Shown: positions 1-9,131, numbered from the stretch's first letter. The stretch is DNA of 64,000 nucleotides from Olavius sp. associated proteobacterium Delta 1 (GCA_902749685.1 CACVKW010001165.1:1-64000); one strand, 5' to 3'. Translations and numbers: made by a program. Notes: a model not told the origin generated them from the letters alone.

Positions 1-186
1 GAATTATAAGCAAAGAAAATACATTCCTTTATAAAAACCAGAAAAGTAGATCCAGGGTGTTCACAACATAACTAAAACTGGCACCGCAACTGCTATATAG
101 CAGAACTTTGCCGAATGTTGATGTATTTAAAGAATATATCAATCGCATTGGTGAAGCCCCATAATCGAGGCCTTCTAAATTCAAAA
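1..186. other. Non-coding left edge
   Basis: AT-rich sequence downstream of the nucleotide-sugar dehydrogenase. I see no reading frame worth calling. A perfect 14-nt palindrome (CTGCTATATAGCAG, 90-103) is present but has no T-run beside it. Confidence 0.5.
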
Positions 187-1497
187 TCAAAGACGCAAGT
201 AAGTCACCCCTAATTTATCGGCTTCCTGCGGAGTAAAGCATCCTTTGACATCGATGACCAGCGCGTTGCTGTCGGCGCACATGCCGGCAATTCCCGCTAA
301 TCCGTCATCACGGTAAACTTTGTGCATCACGGCCAGAATAACGGCATCCAGGTTTTTGATCTTTTCTAAAGGCTGCAATTGGATGTCATAATAGGATTGC
401 GCCTCGTCCGGATCCGCAAGCGGATCGCTGACCAGAACATTCACACCGTAATCTTTCAATTCATTGATGATATCAACAACCTTGGTATTGCGTAGATCCG
501 GCACGTCCTCTTTGAACGTAATGCCGAGGATAGCCACCTTGGTTCCCCGCACCTGTTTACCGGCCGCAATGAGCATTTTTACCGTCTGCTCGGCTATGTG
601 CTTGCCCATACCGTCGTTGATCCGTCGTCCGGCCAGAATCATCTCGGGATGGTAACCTAAGGCCTCGGCTTTGAATGTCAGATAATAGGGATCTACACCA
701 ATGCAATGACCGCCGACCAGACCGGGCCTGAAAGGTAAAAAATTCCATTTTGTTCCGGCAGCCTCCAGAACCTCCAGAGTGTCGATCCCGATATTGTCGA
801 AAATCTTTGACAATTCGTTCATCAGGGCAATATTCAAATCACGCTGGGTGTTTTCAATGACCTTGGCGGCCTCGGCCACCTTGATTGATGATGCTTTGTG
901 GATTCCCGCCTTGACGACCTGGCCGTAGACCTTTGCCAATAAGTCGCAGGTTGCGGCATCCGAACCTGAGACAATCTTTATGATTTTATCCAGCGTATGG
1001 ACCTTGTCACCCGGATTAATGCGTTCCGGCGAATACCCCACGGTAAATTCCCGTCCAAACTCCAAACCGGACTCCGCCTCGAGAATCGGGATGCAGACCT
1101 CTTCCGTGGCTCCCGGATAGACGGTTGATTCATAGACAATGCATGAGCCTGTTTGCAAATGCCTTCCGACGGTTGTCGAAGCGCCGCGCAGGGGGCCCAG
1201 ATCCGGTATCCGATAATCATCGATTGGCGTCGGAACTGCAACGATAATCAGTTGACAGGCCGCCAGGTCGGCCGGATGATCCGTGTATTTTAACCTGGTT
1301 TTTTTGAGTTGATTGCGTGACACTTCCAGCGTGCGATCAAATCCGGATTCAAGCTCCTGAATTCTTTCGGTCTTCAGATCAAAGCCGACAACGTCAAAAT
1401 GGGTCGCCAGATGAACCGCCAGGGGCAAGCCGACGTATCCCAGCCCGACCACGGCAATTTTAATTTCTCCAGCGACCAATGAATCAAATGTTAGCAT
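187..1497 (-). CDS. UDP-N-acetylhexosamine/UDP-glucose 6-dehydrogenase family (TviB/WbpA-like)
   Basis: NAD-dependent nucleotide-sugar 6-dehydrogenase, 436 aa, which oxidises the C6 hydroxyl of a UDP-sugar to the uronic acid for surface polysaccharide. The Rossmann motif GLGYVGLPLA is near residue 18. The catalytic-cysteine motif GGHCIGVDPYYL is near residue 265, and a C-terminal UDP-binding domain containing GITFKEDVPDLRNTK follows. Overall length and the GGHCIGVDP form resemble the VipA/TviB/WbpA branch (UDP-GlcNAc or UDP-GalNAc dehydrogenases) more than UDP-glucose dehydrogenase, so the substrate is inferred. It stands alone here; the rest of a polysaccharide cluster may lie to the left of the window. 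The first 9 residues precede the Rossmann strand, so a slightly later start is possible. Confidence 0.9.
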   Translation of the reverse strand: MLTFDSLVAGEIKIAVVGLGYVGLPLAVHLATHFDVVGFDLKTERIQELESGFDRTLEVSRNQLKKTRLKYTDHPADLAACQLIIVAVPTPIDDYRIPDLGPLRGASTTVGRHLQTGSCIVYESTVYPGATEEVCIPILEAESGLEFGREFTVGYSPERINPGDKVHTLDKIIKIVSGSDAATCDLLAKVYGQVVKAGIHKASSIKVAEAAKVIENTQRDLNIALMNELSKIFDNIGIDTLEVLEAAGTKWNFLPFRPGLVGGHCIGVDPYYLTFKAEALGYHPEMILAGRRINDGMGKHIAEQTVKMLIAAGKQVRGTKVAILGITFKEDVPDLRNTKVVDIINELKDYGVNVLVSDPLADPDEAQSYYDIQLQPLEKIKNLDAVILAVMHKVYRDDGLAGIAGMCADSNALVIDVKGCFTPQEADKLGVTYLRL

Positions 1498-1523
1498 AAA
1501 TTAATTCTCCTAATTAATCCGCT

Positions 1524-1640
1524 AATTAATCCGCCCTGAAAAATGCATCGTATAGGGCTGTAAATATTTATTTTAAAGTGAAGAGACTTGTTAGACCGAT
1601 GCGCCCACGGCTTAATTACTTTATGCTGCGCATATTTTTT
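1524..1640 (+). repeat. Dispersed ~115-bp structured element, copy 1
   Basis: Full copy, 117 nt. The left end is AATTAATCCGCCCTGAAAAA and the right end GGCTTAATTACTTTATGCTG followed by CGCATATTTTTT. Both ends match the copies at 51704-51825 and, inverted, 3864-3976. The left part folds as GCCCT/AGGGC around an A-rich loop. The left end is preceded by a partial duplicate of itself (TAATTAATCCG). Confidence 0.7.
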
Positions 1641-1754
1641 GTCTTTATTGAAATACTACCACAAATACTCACAAAATTCAGTAGAAACTGTTGGGGGAAT
1701 TGGAGACAGGCTTCCATAGGGCGGACAAATTGGGGTGGCAATCGGCATATCGGT

Positions 1755-2447
1755 TTATAGTATCTTTAAAAGCTCCCACTTTTCCTTGTCGTTGAGGTGT
1801 CGCCAGGCGCCCGGGGCAAGCCGGCCCAATTTTATGTTGGCAACCCGAATCCTTTTGAGTCCGGTCACCTGATTGCCTACTTTGCGCACCATGCGCCGCA
1901 CTTGCCGGTTTTTACCCTCTTGCAGCACCATTCGAAATCTGCGGGCGGAAATCCGTTGGACCCGGGCCGGACGCGTTTGGGTCTCCATCAGCGGCAGGCC
2001 TTGGGCCAACTTCTGCAGCGCTCCGTCGGTAATGGGTTTGGTGACGCTGACGTCATATTCTTTCTCGTGGTCAAAAGAGGGATGACTGAGGTGGTGATGC
2101 AGCCGGCCATCGTTGGTTAACAGCAATAGTCCGGTGGAATCCTTATCCAACCTGCCGATCGGATAAACTCGCCGGGATATATCCACCAGATCAAGAACAA
2201 TCTTTTGGCCCGGATGACTGCAGCTGGTGACATAATCTCTGGGCTTGTTCAGCGCGATATAAATCAAAGGCTGGGAAGAGTGGACCGGATTGCCGTCTAC
2301 CTGTACGAGATCCATATCGGGATCGACTTTCGTGCCGAGTTCGACCACAATTTGGCTGTTAACGGCAACCCGCCCGGCTTTAATGTATTCCTCTCCCTTG
2401 CGGCGTGAACAGACACCGGCCGCAGAAAGAAATTTTTGAAGGCGCAT
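1755..2447 (-). CDS. rluB: rRNA pseudouridine synthase, RsuA/RluB family
   Basis: Isomerises uridine to pseudouridine in large-subunit rRNA (RluB-type, U2605 region) or small-subunit rRNA (RsuA-type). An N-terminal S4 RNA-binding domain (MRLQKFLSAAGVCSRRKGE) covers roughly residues 1-60. The catalytic motif GRLDKDSTGLLLLTNDG, with the essential Asp, follows near residue 100. The C-terminus carries the usual EGKNRQVRRM motif. Length (230 aa) is normal. I chose the start giving MRLQKF; an ATG three codons upstream (2456) is equally possible, since neither has a clear ribosome site. It lies 59 nt downstream of argJ on the same strand, with a small TCCGCC/GGCGGA palindrome between them. RluB rather than RsuA is inferred. 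Confidence 0.87.
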   Translation of the reverse strand: MRLQKFLSAAGVCSRRKGEEYIKAGRVAVNSQIVVELGTKVDPDMDLVQVDGNPVHSSQPLIYIALNKPRDYVTSCSHPGQKIVLDLVDISRRVYPIGRLDKDSTGLLLLTNDGRLHHHLSHPSFDHEKEYDVSVTKPITDGALQKLAQGLPLMETQTRPARVQRISARRFRMVLQEGKNRQVRRMVRKVGNQVTGLKRIRVANIKLGRLAPGAWRHLNDKEKWELLKIL

Positions 2448-2506
2448 TAGAGGCATGGCTATGGGTTATTGATTATTTTCAATTCTCCGCCGCAGGCGGA
2501 TCCGGA

Positions 2507-3691
2507 CTAGGTCCTGTAATCAGCATTAATTTTTACATAGTCAATGGAAAAATCGCAGGTGAACACCGTTGCGCTGCAACTGCCCATTTTCAAATCGATG
2601 GTTATGTCATACTCGGGCTGTTTAAGAATTTTGCTGGCCTCGGCCTCGGCTGCCTGGCCGCATCCCATGCCATTTTGAATCATCAAAACGGATCCGAATC
2701 GAATATCAATTTTCTGCGGTTCAATCGGCACCCCCGCCCGGCCGGCGGCAGCCAGAATTCGGCCCCAATTGGCATCCTCCCCAAAAAGTGCTGTCTTGGT
2801 TAAATTCGAATTAGCCACCGTATCGGCTATCTGGTGGGCCTCTTTTTCGGTAGCCGCGCCCGTAACGATAATTTCAACCAGTTTCGTGGCCCCCTCACCA
2901 TCTTTAATCAACCACTTGGCCAGGGCGATCAAAACATCGTCAAGAACAGCCTGAAACACCTCCTGCTGTGCCGAATTCCCTATCCGGATACCGGATACAC
3001 CGTTTGCCATTAAAAGCGCTGTATCATTGGTACTCGTATCACCATCCACGGTGATGCGGTTTAGCGAGCGATTGACCGCTGCAACAAGCATTTGCTTGAG
3101 CGCATTCGGAGTCGCCTGAATATCGGTCATGACAAAACAAAGCATGGTGGCCATATCCGGGCGAATCATTCCAGCGCCCTTGGCCACACCGGTTACGGTA
3201 AACGTCTTACCGTCAAGCTGCCCGCGCCGGCTGATGACTTTCGGGACGGTGTCCGTAGTCATGATCGCTTGCGCAAGATTTAAAACACCGTCCGGTTGCA
3301 TGATATTAATTAGACCCGGGACGGCGCTTTCGATTTTATCGATGGGCAGGGGTTCGCCAATGACGCCGGTAGACGCCACCAGAACTTCATCCTCGGAAAC
3401 GCCCAAACCGGCAGCGGCAGATTTTGCCATCCTCATTGCAGCCTGCATGCCCTGATCCCCGGTGCAGCAATTGGCATTGCCGCTGTTCACAATCAGGGCA
3501 CGGCACACACCTGCGGTGATTCGCTGCCGGTCTAACAACACCGGCGCCGCCTGTACACGATTGCGTGTGAATACGCCGGCTACACTGGCAGATGCTTCGG
3601 AATATACAAGTCCGAGATCTTTCTGATTATTTTTTTTCAGCCCGCAAGCCACACCCGCAGTTAGAAAGCCCGGACACCCCATCTTTTCCAT
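2507..3691 (-). CDS. argJ: Bifunctional glutamate N-acetyltransferase/amino-acid acetyltransferase
   Basis: Transfers acetyl from N-acetylornithine to glutamate, recycling the acetyl group in arginine synthesis; the bifunctional form also uses acetyl-CoA. The protein has 394 aa. The self-cleavage site Ala-Thr is visible in RPDMATMLCF near residue 180, where Thr becomes the N-terminal nucleophile of the beta chain. GDTSTNDT and the C-terminal ANWGRILAAAGRAGV motif are typical. The frame is open 14 codons further upstream, but GGAGG nine bases before the codon at 3691 fixes the start there. No other arginine gene is nearby. Confidence 0.95.
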   Translation of the reverse strand: MEKMGCPGFLTAGVACGLKKNNQKDLGLVYSEASASVAGVFTRNRVQAAPVLLDRQRITAGVCRALIVNSGNANCCTGDQGMQAAMRMAKSAAAGLGVSEDEVLVASTGVIGEPLPIDKIESAVPGLINIMQPDGVLNLAQAIMTTDTVPKVISRRGQLDGKTFTVTGVAKGAGMIRPDMATMLCFVMTDIQATPNALKQMLVAAVNRSLNRITVDGDTSTNDTALLMANGVSGIRIGNSAQQEVFQAVLDDVLIALAKWLIKDGEGATKLVEIIVTGAATEKEAHQIADTVANSNLTKTALFGEDANWGRILAAAGRAGVPIEPQKIDIRFGSVLMIQNGMGCGQAAEAEASKILKQPEYDITIDLKMGSCSATVFTCDFSIDYVKINADYRT

Positions 3692-3863
3692 AGCAGTTTT
3701 CCTCCGACTTTTATGCAAAACGACATATGTCACCGCGCTCTAATAGACAGTGTACTAGATTATTGATCCTAGGTCGTAGTTTCAAAATCAAGAAATCATT
3801 TGACAGAATTAACCAATATTGTCAATCTGCAGTTTTTCGATTTAACTTTCAACTCTATTTGAC

Positions 3864-3976
3864 AATATGCGCGGCATAAAGTAATTAAGCTGCCGGCGCT
3901 GAGGTCGATAAAGCTTCATCAGTTTTTAAAGAACAAACTACAACCCCATCTGTGAATTTTTGGGGGTGGATTAATT
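3864..3976 (-). repeat. Dispersed ~115-bp structured element, copy 2 (inverted)
   Basis: Read on the minus strand this begins AATTAATCCACCCCCAAAAA and ends in AGCTTAATTACTTTATGCCG followed by CGCATATT, matching both ends of the copies at 1524 and 51704. The stem here is ACCCC/GGGGT instead of GCCCT/AGGGC, a paired change. The element abuts the start codon of the decayed gene at 3977. Confidence 0.65.
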
Positions 3977-4159
3977 ATGAAAAACGAATCTTTTAAATGC
4001 CGGCGATGCCGGGCTCAGCTTTAGATACTAAAAGCATGACGGTCGGTATATCTGATCTGCAGGTTCTGCGGCGCCCGGTACACCCTGGCAATCTACCGGG
4101 ATATGATAAATGACGATCTTGACAATGAACTGGCAGATATTCCGTGCGACAGGATTTAA
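3977..4159 (+). pseudogene. Small zinc-ribbon protein, two in-frame stops
   Basis: Reading from the ATG at 3977 gives MKNESFKCRRCRAQL, then TAG (4022), four codons, TGA (4037), and in the same frame RSVYLICRFCGARYTLAIYR and a further 19 codons to a TAA at 4157. The two halves carry CRRC and CRFC, the paired CxxC knuckles expected of one ~60-residue zinc ribbon. The frame continuity and the matching halves argue for one gene inactivated by two point substitutions. A run GGGGGTGG lies about eight bases before the ATG, inside the neighbouring repeat. Function unknown. Readthrough (for example selenocysteine at the TGA) is unlikely because of the additional TAG. Confidence 0.55.
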
Positions 4160-4215
4160 GCGATTAAGCCGGCAATGTTGACAAATTTTCTGAAATAAAA
4201 GAATTGTGACGCCCA

Positions 4216-5136
4216 ATGGTCTTTAACAGCCTTTTTCCAGTTTTTGCTCTAATTCTATCCGGTAGTTTGTTAAAACGTTTCAGCTTAACGAATGATGTTT
4301 TTCTGCATACTTCGGACAAGCTTACCTATTATATTTTTTTCCCCCTGCTGCTTTTTTGGAAAATCGGCAGCGCGTCAACCGCTTTTTTCAGCAATTCCGG
4401 TTTGTACAAATCTGTCATTTGCTCCGTGCTGATCGTTTACGTATTAAGCACGGCTTTTATTTTCCTCTTCAAAGTTTCTGATTTCAAGGTGGGCTCATTC
4501 TCCCAGAGCTGTTACCGATTTAATTCTTATATTGGTGTGGCCGTCGTTTTAAGTGCGCTTGGCGAGGAAGGTATCCAGCATTTTGGAATTTTAATCGGCA
4601 TGATTATCCCGATCATTAATGTACTGTGCGTCTCAATGCTGATATGGTTTTCGGAAAAAAAAGCCCTGCCGGTCAAACGCATGGGGCAAATCTTCAAGGG
4701 CTTAATATCTAATCCGCTAATCCTGGCGTGTATCAGTGGAATAGTATACGCCAATTTGGCGGATGGTTTTCCGCCGTTTATTGTACACACGCTGCGGCTG
4801 TGTTCATTTGCCGCTCTGCCGCTGGCGATGCTCTCCGTCGGCGCAGCACTCTCGGTAGGCAGCATCAAGGATCATTTTAAACTATCTTTGATCGCATCGA
4901 TCTTTAAACTGTTGCTGCTGCCGGCCGTTGGGTACTTATTATTAATGAAATTCGGTGTCACAGGGATTGCGTTTAAGGTCGGGCTGATCTATTTTGCCTT
5001 GCCCACATCGCCGGCGCTGTATATTCTTTCATCCCAACTCAACAGTGACACTGAACTTGCCTCAGCGGCCATCGCGCTGTCTACCATATTGTCATTCTTT
5101 TCGTTGTCTGCCGCTTTGCTAATGAATCCGCCCTGA
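4216..5136 (+). CDS. AEC family transporter (auxin efflux carrier-like permease)
   Basis: Inner-membrane carrier of 306 aa with about ten hydrophobic segments in two five-helix halves, typical of the AEC/BASS fold. The N-terminal PVFALILSGSLLKRF and the C-terminal LPTSPALYILSSQLNSD (residues ~260-276) are family-like; the latter corresponds to the usual P-T/A-S-P substrate segment. Bacterial members move small organic acids such as malate, but the substrate cannot be read here. The last three residues and stop (AAT CCG CCC TGA) are encoded by the left end of the dispersed repeat at 5121, so the original C-terminus may have been replaced. Confidence 0.8.
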   Translation: MVFNSLFPVFALILSGSLLKRFSLTNDVFLHTSDKLTYYIFFPLLLFWKIGSASTAFFSNSGLYKSVICSVLIVYVLSTAFIFLFKVSDFKVGSFSQSCYRFNSYIGVAVVLSALGEEGIQHFGILIGMIIPIINVLCVSMLIWFSEKKALPVKRMGQIFKGLISNPLILACISGIVYANLADGFPPFIVHTLRLCSFAALPLAMLSVGAALSVGSIKDHFKLSLIASIFKLLLLPAVGYLLLMKFGVTGIAFKVGLIYFALPTSPALYILSSQLNSDTELASAAIALSTILSFFSLSAALLMNPP

Positions 5137-5154
5137 AAAATAGCATATTGCCAG
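5121..5154 (+). repeat. Dispersed element, left-end fragment
   Basis: AATGAATCCGCCCTGAAAAA followed by TAGCAT matches the left end of the ~115-bp element. The right end is not present. It overlaps the 3' end of the AEC transporter and provides its stop codon. Confidence 0.6.
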
Positions 5155-5190
5155 TTTGTGAGCTTTTCTGTGAATAGTGATAAATTTTAC

Positions 5191-5931
5191 ATGATCAAAA
5201 ACTTTAAACTCATTATTGAATACGACGGTACCGATTATCATGGCTGGCAGCGGCAGAGGAATGACCGGACGATACAGCAGGAAATCGAACAAGCGCTGTC
5301 TACCATGACGGCCAGCCGGGTCACGCTAAACGGCTCGGGCAGAACCGACGCCGGGGTGCATGCCTTCGGTCAGGTGGCCAATTTCCTCTGCCCAACCGAT
5401 TTGTCAGAAGCGGTAATTCTAAAAGGCCTCAACAGCCTCCTGCCTGACGATATTGTCATCAAAGACTGCCGGCGCGTGGATGAGGAATTTCATGCACGCT
5501 ATGATGTTAAAAGCAAAATATATCACTATCAGATCATAAATCGCAATGTACCGTCGGCAATCGGAAGACAATACGCCTGGTTCGTTAAAAGAAAACTGAA
5601 CGCTGCCGCCATGCGCTCAGCCCTTTCACACATTTTCGGAAGTCATGATTTCAAATCGTTTGAGGGCACGGGCAGCCCACGCTCACATACCAACCGCAAC
5701 ATAATTTCAGCCGATCTGATCGAGCAGGAGGATGGCTCACTCACTTTCAAAATCGAGGCCGACGGCTTTTTACGCTATATGGTAAGAAATATTGTCGGAA
5801 CCCTGGTGGACGTCGGGCTTGGCAAAATCACCCCCGCACAGTTTGGCGACATCCTGGAATCCAAAAATCGCAAAAAGGCAAGTGCAACCGCCCCGGCGCA
5901 CGGATTGTTCCTGATGGAAGTAAAATATTGA
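5191..5931 (+). CDS. truA: tRNA pseudouridine synthase A
   Basis: Makes pseudouridine at positions 38-40 of the tRNA anticodon arm. 246 aa from the chosen start, the usual size. IEYDGTDYHGWQRQ opens the protein and the catalytic Asp is in GSGRTDAGVHA near residue 53. FEGTGSPRSHTNRNI and the C-terminal FLRYMVRNIVGTLVDVG are conserved. The frame is open back to a GTG at 5158. I prefer the ATG at 5191 because family members start just before the K-L-I-I-E-Y-D-G strand; neither start has a strong ribosome site. Confidence 0.94.
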   Translation: MIKNFKLIIEYDGTDYHGWQRQRNDRTIQQEIEQALSTMTASRVTLNGSGRTDAGVHAFGQVANFLCPTDLSEAVILKGLNSLLPDDIVIKDCRRVDEEFHARYDVKSKIYHYQIINRNVPSAIGRQYAWFVKRKLNAAAMRSALSHIFGSHDFKSFEGTGSPRSHTNRNIISADLIEQEDGSLTFKIEADGFLRYMVRNIVGTLVDVGLGKITPAQFGDILESKNRKKASATAPAHGLFLMEVKY

Positions 5932-6014
5932 CTGGATGCTGGATGCACAAACCGGCGCCTTTGCTCCTTTTTCGCATTCCGACTTCCGACTTCCGACTTC
6001 CGGTCATTCCCATT

Positions 6015-7617
6015 TCACTTTGTCTCTTCCGTTTCTTCCTCGGGCGAGGCATCATCACCGGTCTTCATATCCTGAATCTGCTGATTGTAAAAGGCAATCA
6101 CTTCACGCCGATTCAACATTCCGATCAGTTCCGTATGATCATCTTCTTGAACCACCGGCAAACTATCGATATTTTTGGTGGTGAATTTTTTTAGTACTAT
6201 GTTTAAATCCTCAGAAGGGGTCGTCACGATAATCTCCGAGGTCCCGATATCTTTCATAACCACCAGCCGTTCAATCTCCGGCGAAAAGAGCACGCCGCGC
6301 ACATCATTGATGGAAAAAATACTGCTCAATTTCTTGTGCTGATCCATCACCGGGAAATAGTGCTGGTCGGATTCTGAGAAATAGCTCTTGAAATCGGAAA
6401 ACGTCATGTCCTGCGGGATCAGGGTGACTCCCCGCACCTGTTTCATCAAATCTTTTACTTTAATGGTTTGCAGAATATCGACGAAAAAATCACCGGCATG
6501 GGCTGGTGAGTCGAGGCGGCTTTTCACCTGCCGGTGAAATATTGTCCAGCGCTGGGAAACCAGGTATGCCACCGAGCATACCAGCAGGCTGGGCAGCAGT
6601 AAATGGTAGGAGTTCGTCATTTCACTGACAAAGATAATCGTGGATATCGGTGTATTGGAAACAGCGGTAAAAAATCCGGCCATCCCCACCACAACAAACG
6701 CACCGGGCTCGGTGACGATACCGGGCATGAGTTGATAAAAAATTTTACCAACCGCCCCGCACATGGCGCCGCCGATAACAATCGAAGGGCCAAACACACC
6801 ACCACTGCCGCCGGAGCCAATCGAAAAAGAGGTGGTCAACACTTTACCGATGGCCAGGAATAATAGAAAGGGAATGGTCAATTCGTTGTGAATCGCCTTC
6901 TGGGCAAAACAGGCAATAGGCCACCACCGATGAAATTCCGGCTGGAATGATCACCTCTGATTCAAATTCGGGATCCCGGTAAAGGACCTCGGCTGCAAAC
7001 AAAGCGCCTGCCAGCGGCGCCCTGAAAATACTGCCGACTCCGGCAGCAACGCCGGCCGCCATCATGATACGGCGCTCGCGACGCGAAAGTTTTAATTTGG
7101 TCGCCAGAAAGGATCCAAAACCAGCCCCGATCTGAGCAATCGGCTCTTCCCTTCCTCCCGACCCCCCGGTCGTCAATGTAATGGCGGAGGCGATGGTTTT
7201 AATAATCGGCACCCTGGCGCGAATCAACCCACCGGTATTATGGTAGGCATTTATGGCCGCATCCGTGCCGTGGCCTTCAGCTTCCGGAGCAAATGTATAG
7301 ACGAGCCAGCCGCTTAATATACCGCCGATTGCAGGCAGCAGCAACAGAATCCAGCGGTTAAATTCGCGGGTGGTGGGCGGGAACAGATGATGTTCACCGG
7401 CCGGAGCCGGCGGTCGATAGCCGGCCATCATATCCATAAAAATATGGATGCCGACCTGGCAAAGGTAGTGAAAGATGATGGCTCCGATGCCGGCGATAAT
7501 GCCGATGCCGATAAAATACAGGGTCCACATGCCGGCCCTTGAAACCCTGGCCGAGAGATCCTGTCCCAAAATTTTATAAAATTGTTGTTGAATTTGTATC
7601 AAAAATGATGCCTCCAT
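6015..7617 (-). pseudogene. ClC-type chloride channel/antiporter with CBS domains, frameshifted
   Basis: Two overlapping frames together make one ClC protein of about 530 residues. The N-terminal part (7617 to ~6906) holds the selectivity segments GSGGREEPIAQIGAGFGS and APLAGALFAAEVLYR. The C-terminal part (~6906 to 6015) holds GSGGSGGVFGPSIVIGG, the last membrane helices and two CBS domains. The frame breaks at the run of four T (plus-strand A 6906-6909). Removing one T joins ...AYCLF to AQKAIHNELTIPFLLF, the expected helix. Either the gene is inactivated or the assembly has one extra base. As read, translation stops after 257 aa. The start codon at 7617 touches a 23-nt palindrome. Confidence 0.8.
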
Positions 7618-7639
7618 AATTAATGCTGCGCATTAATTA
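7617..7639. repeat. Perfect 10-bp-stem palindrome at the ClC start
   Basis: TAATTAATGC, a 3-nt spacer TGC, then GCATTAATTA. The core ATGCTGCGCAT equals the right-end core of the dispersed ~115-bp element, so this may be a derived solo end. It lies directly upstream of the ClC reading frame and could act as an operator or a leader hairpin. Confidence 0.5.
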
Positions 7640-7820
7640 TTTTATTATCGGATTTCAAGATCCAACAGGCTCTAACCACACCGGGTAAGTTTAATTGTCA
7701 CGACCAGGTGATTATAACTTGAAGGAGTTAATCGTCGGTGGTATAGAAATCGGCGAATGCTCCGGAAAATATAATTACGATAATGATAAAAACCAGAAGA
7801 AAAGAAGAAGGATTAATAAA

Positions 7821-9101
7821 ATGCCCGATTTCACCACCCTAAGCAACCAGGAACTTAAACAACTCAAGGACGATCTGCTGGCGCAGTATCGTGAATTTAA
7901 ATCTCGCGGCCTCAACCTGGACATTACCCGCGGCAAACCCTGTTCCGATCAGCTGGACCTTGCCCTGGGTATGCTGGATTGTGTCAACAGCAAAAATTAC
8001 TTAACCGAAGACGGTACGGATAGTCGAAATTACGGAGGATTGGACGGGATTCCCGCAGCCAAAAAGTTGTTCTCCGATTACCTGGAAGTGCAGCCGGAAG
8101 AGCTCATTATCGGCGGCAATTCCAGTCTCAACTTGATGCATGACGCCTTCATGCGAGCCATCGTCAAAGGCGTCAGCCAGAACAGCCCGCCCTGGGGGGA
8201 GCTGGCTGAAATCAAGTTCCTTTGTCCCAGCCCCGGCTATGACCGCCATTTTTTTATCTGTGACTATTTAGGCATTGAAATGATACCGGTAGCGCTAGAT
8301 GATCACGGCCCGGACATGGCTGCCGTTGAAAAATTAGCGGCCGCAGACGAAAGCATCAAAGGAATCTGGTGTGTGCCCAAATACAGCAATCCAACCGGAG
8401 CTGTCTATTCCGATGAAGTCGTCGAGCGTCTGGCATCGATGAATACCAAAGCCGATGATTTTCGCATATTCTGGGATAATGCCTACACCGTTCATCACCT
8501 CGATGACAAACCGGCCCGTTTGAAAAACATCCTGACCGCCTGCAAGAAGGCCGGCAATCCGGAGCGGGTATTCATATTCGGTTCAACCTCCAAGGTGGCC
8601 TTTGCCGGCAGTGGTCTGGCCATGATGGCTGGCAGCGCGAAGAATATGGCCCTGGCCAAAAAACAAATCGCCTTTCAAACCATTGGTCCGGATAAATTAA
8701 ACCAGCTGCGACACATTGCCTTCTTTAAAAATATGGCCGGCATCCAGGATCATATGAAAAAACACGCCGCGATCTTAATACCGAAATTCGATGCCGTGCA
8801 AAAAGAATTGGAAAAAATGCTGGGCGGTAAAAGGATCGCGGATTGGAGTCAACCCAGGGGGGGGTATTTTGTCAGCATCGATACCATGGAAGGGTGCGCT
8901 GCTGAGGTGATTCGAATGGCGGCTGAGGCGGGGGTAAAATTAACCCCGGCCGGTTCCACTTATCCTTACATGCAGGACCCGCTGGATCGAAATATTCGCA
9001 TCGCACCGTCTTTTCCGCCGCTGGAGGATATACGTTCGGCAATGCAGCTGGTGGGTATCTGCGTTCAGCTGGCCAGTATTGACAAACTGCTAAAGAATTG
9101 A
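7821..9101 (+). CDS. Aspartate aminotransferase-like PLP enzyme (MocR/Asp_aminotransf, PF12897 type)
   Basis: Fold-type I PLP aminotransferase of 426 aa. The signature opening LNLDITRGKPCSDQLDLA and GIPAAKKLFSDYLEV belong to the unusual bacterial aspartate aminotransferase group rather than the AspC group. The Schiff-base lysine is in FGSTSKVAFAGSG and substrate-binding features include KYSNPTGAVYSDE. Likely amino donor and acceptor are aspartate and 2-oxoglutarate; this is family inference. The frame is open to 7695, but a purine-rich AGAAGAAGG before ATG 7821 and the homologous N-terminus MPDFTTLSNQELKQL favour this start. The stop codon lies in the first unit of a heptad array. Confidence 0.85.
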   Translation: MPDFTTLSNQELKQLKDDLLAQYREFKSRGLNLDITRGKPCSDQLDLALGMLDCVNSKNYLTEDGTDSRNYGGLDGIPAAKKLFSDYLEVQPEELIIGGNSSLNLMHDAFMRAIVKGVSQNSPPWGELAEIKFLCPSPGYDRHFFICDYLGIEMIPVALDDHGPDMAAVEKLAAADESIKGIWCVPKYSNPTGAVYSDEVVERLASMNTKADDFRIFWDNAYTVHHLDDKPARLKNILTACKKAGNPERVFIFGSTSKVAFAGSGLAMMAGSAKNMALAKKQIAFQTIGPDKLNQLRHIAFFKNMAGIQDHMKKHAAILIPKFDAVQKELEKMLGGKRIADWSQPRGGYFVSIDTMEGCAAEVIRMAAEAGVKLTPAGSTYPYMQDPLDRNIRIAPSFPPLEDIRSAMQLVGICVQLASIDKLLKN

Positions 9102-9131
9102 ATATTTTCGATTGAAGATTGAAGATTTAAG
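9097..9131 (+). repeat. 7-nt tandem array, ATTGAAT/ATTGAAG type
   Basis: Five consecutive 7-nt units: ATTGAAT, ATTTTCG, ATTGAAG, ATTGAAG, ATTTAAG. The first unit contains the aminotransferase stop codon. The array at 14353 has the same order of units including the odd ATTTTCG, so the two are copies of each other. Further AT-rich sequence with related motifs runs to about 9240. Confidence 0.75.

Noticed and set aside
78-93. Sigma-54-like GG-N10-GC (TGGCACCGCAACTGC)
   Set aside because: It points on the plus strand into the antisense of the dehydrogenase; no gene follows.
1578-1760. 60-codon plus-strand frame
   Set aside because: It is mostly the translated dispersed repeat; no ribosome site or protein-like composition.
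4022-4039. Selenocysteine or pyrrolysine readthrough of the zinc-ribbon gene
   Set aside because: Both a TAG and a TGA occur within 18 nt and no downstream structure was apparent; decay is simpler.
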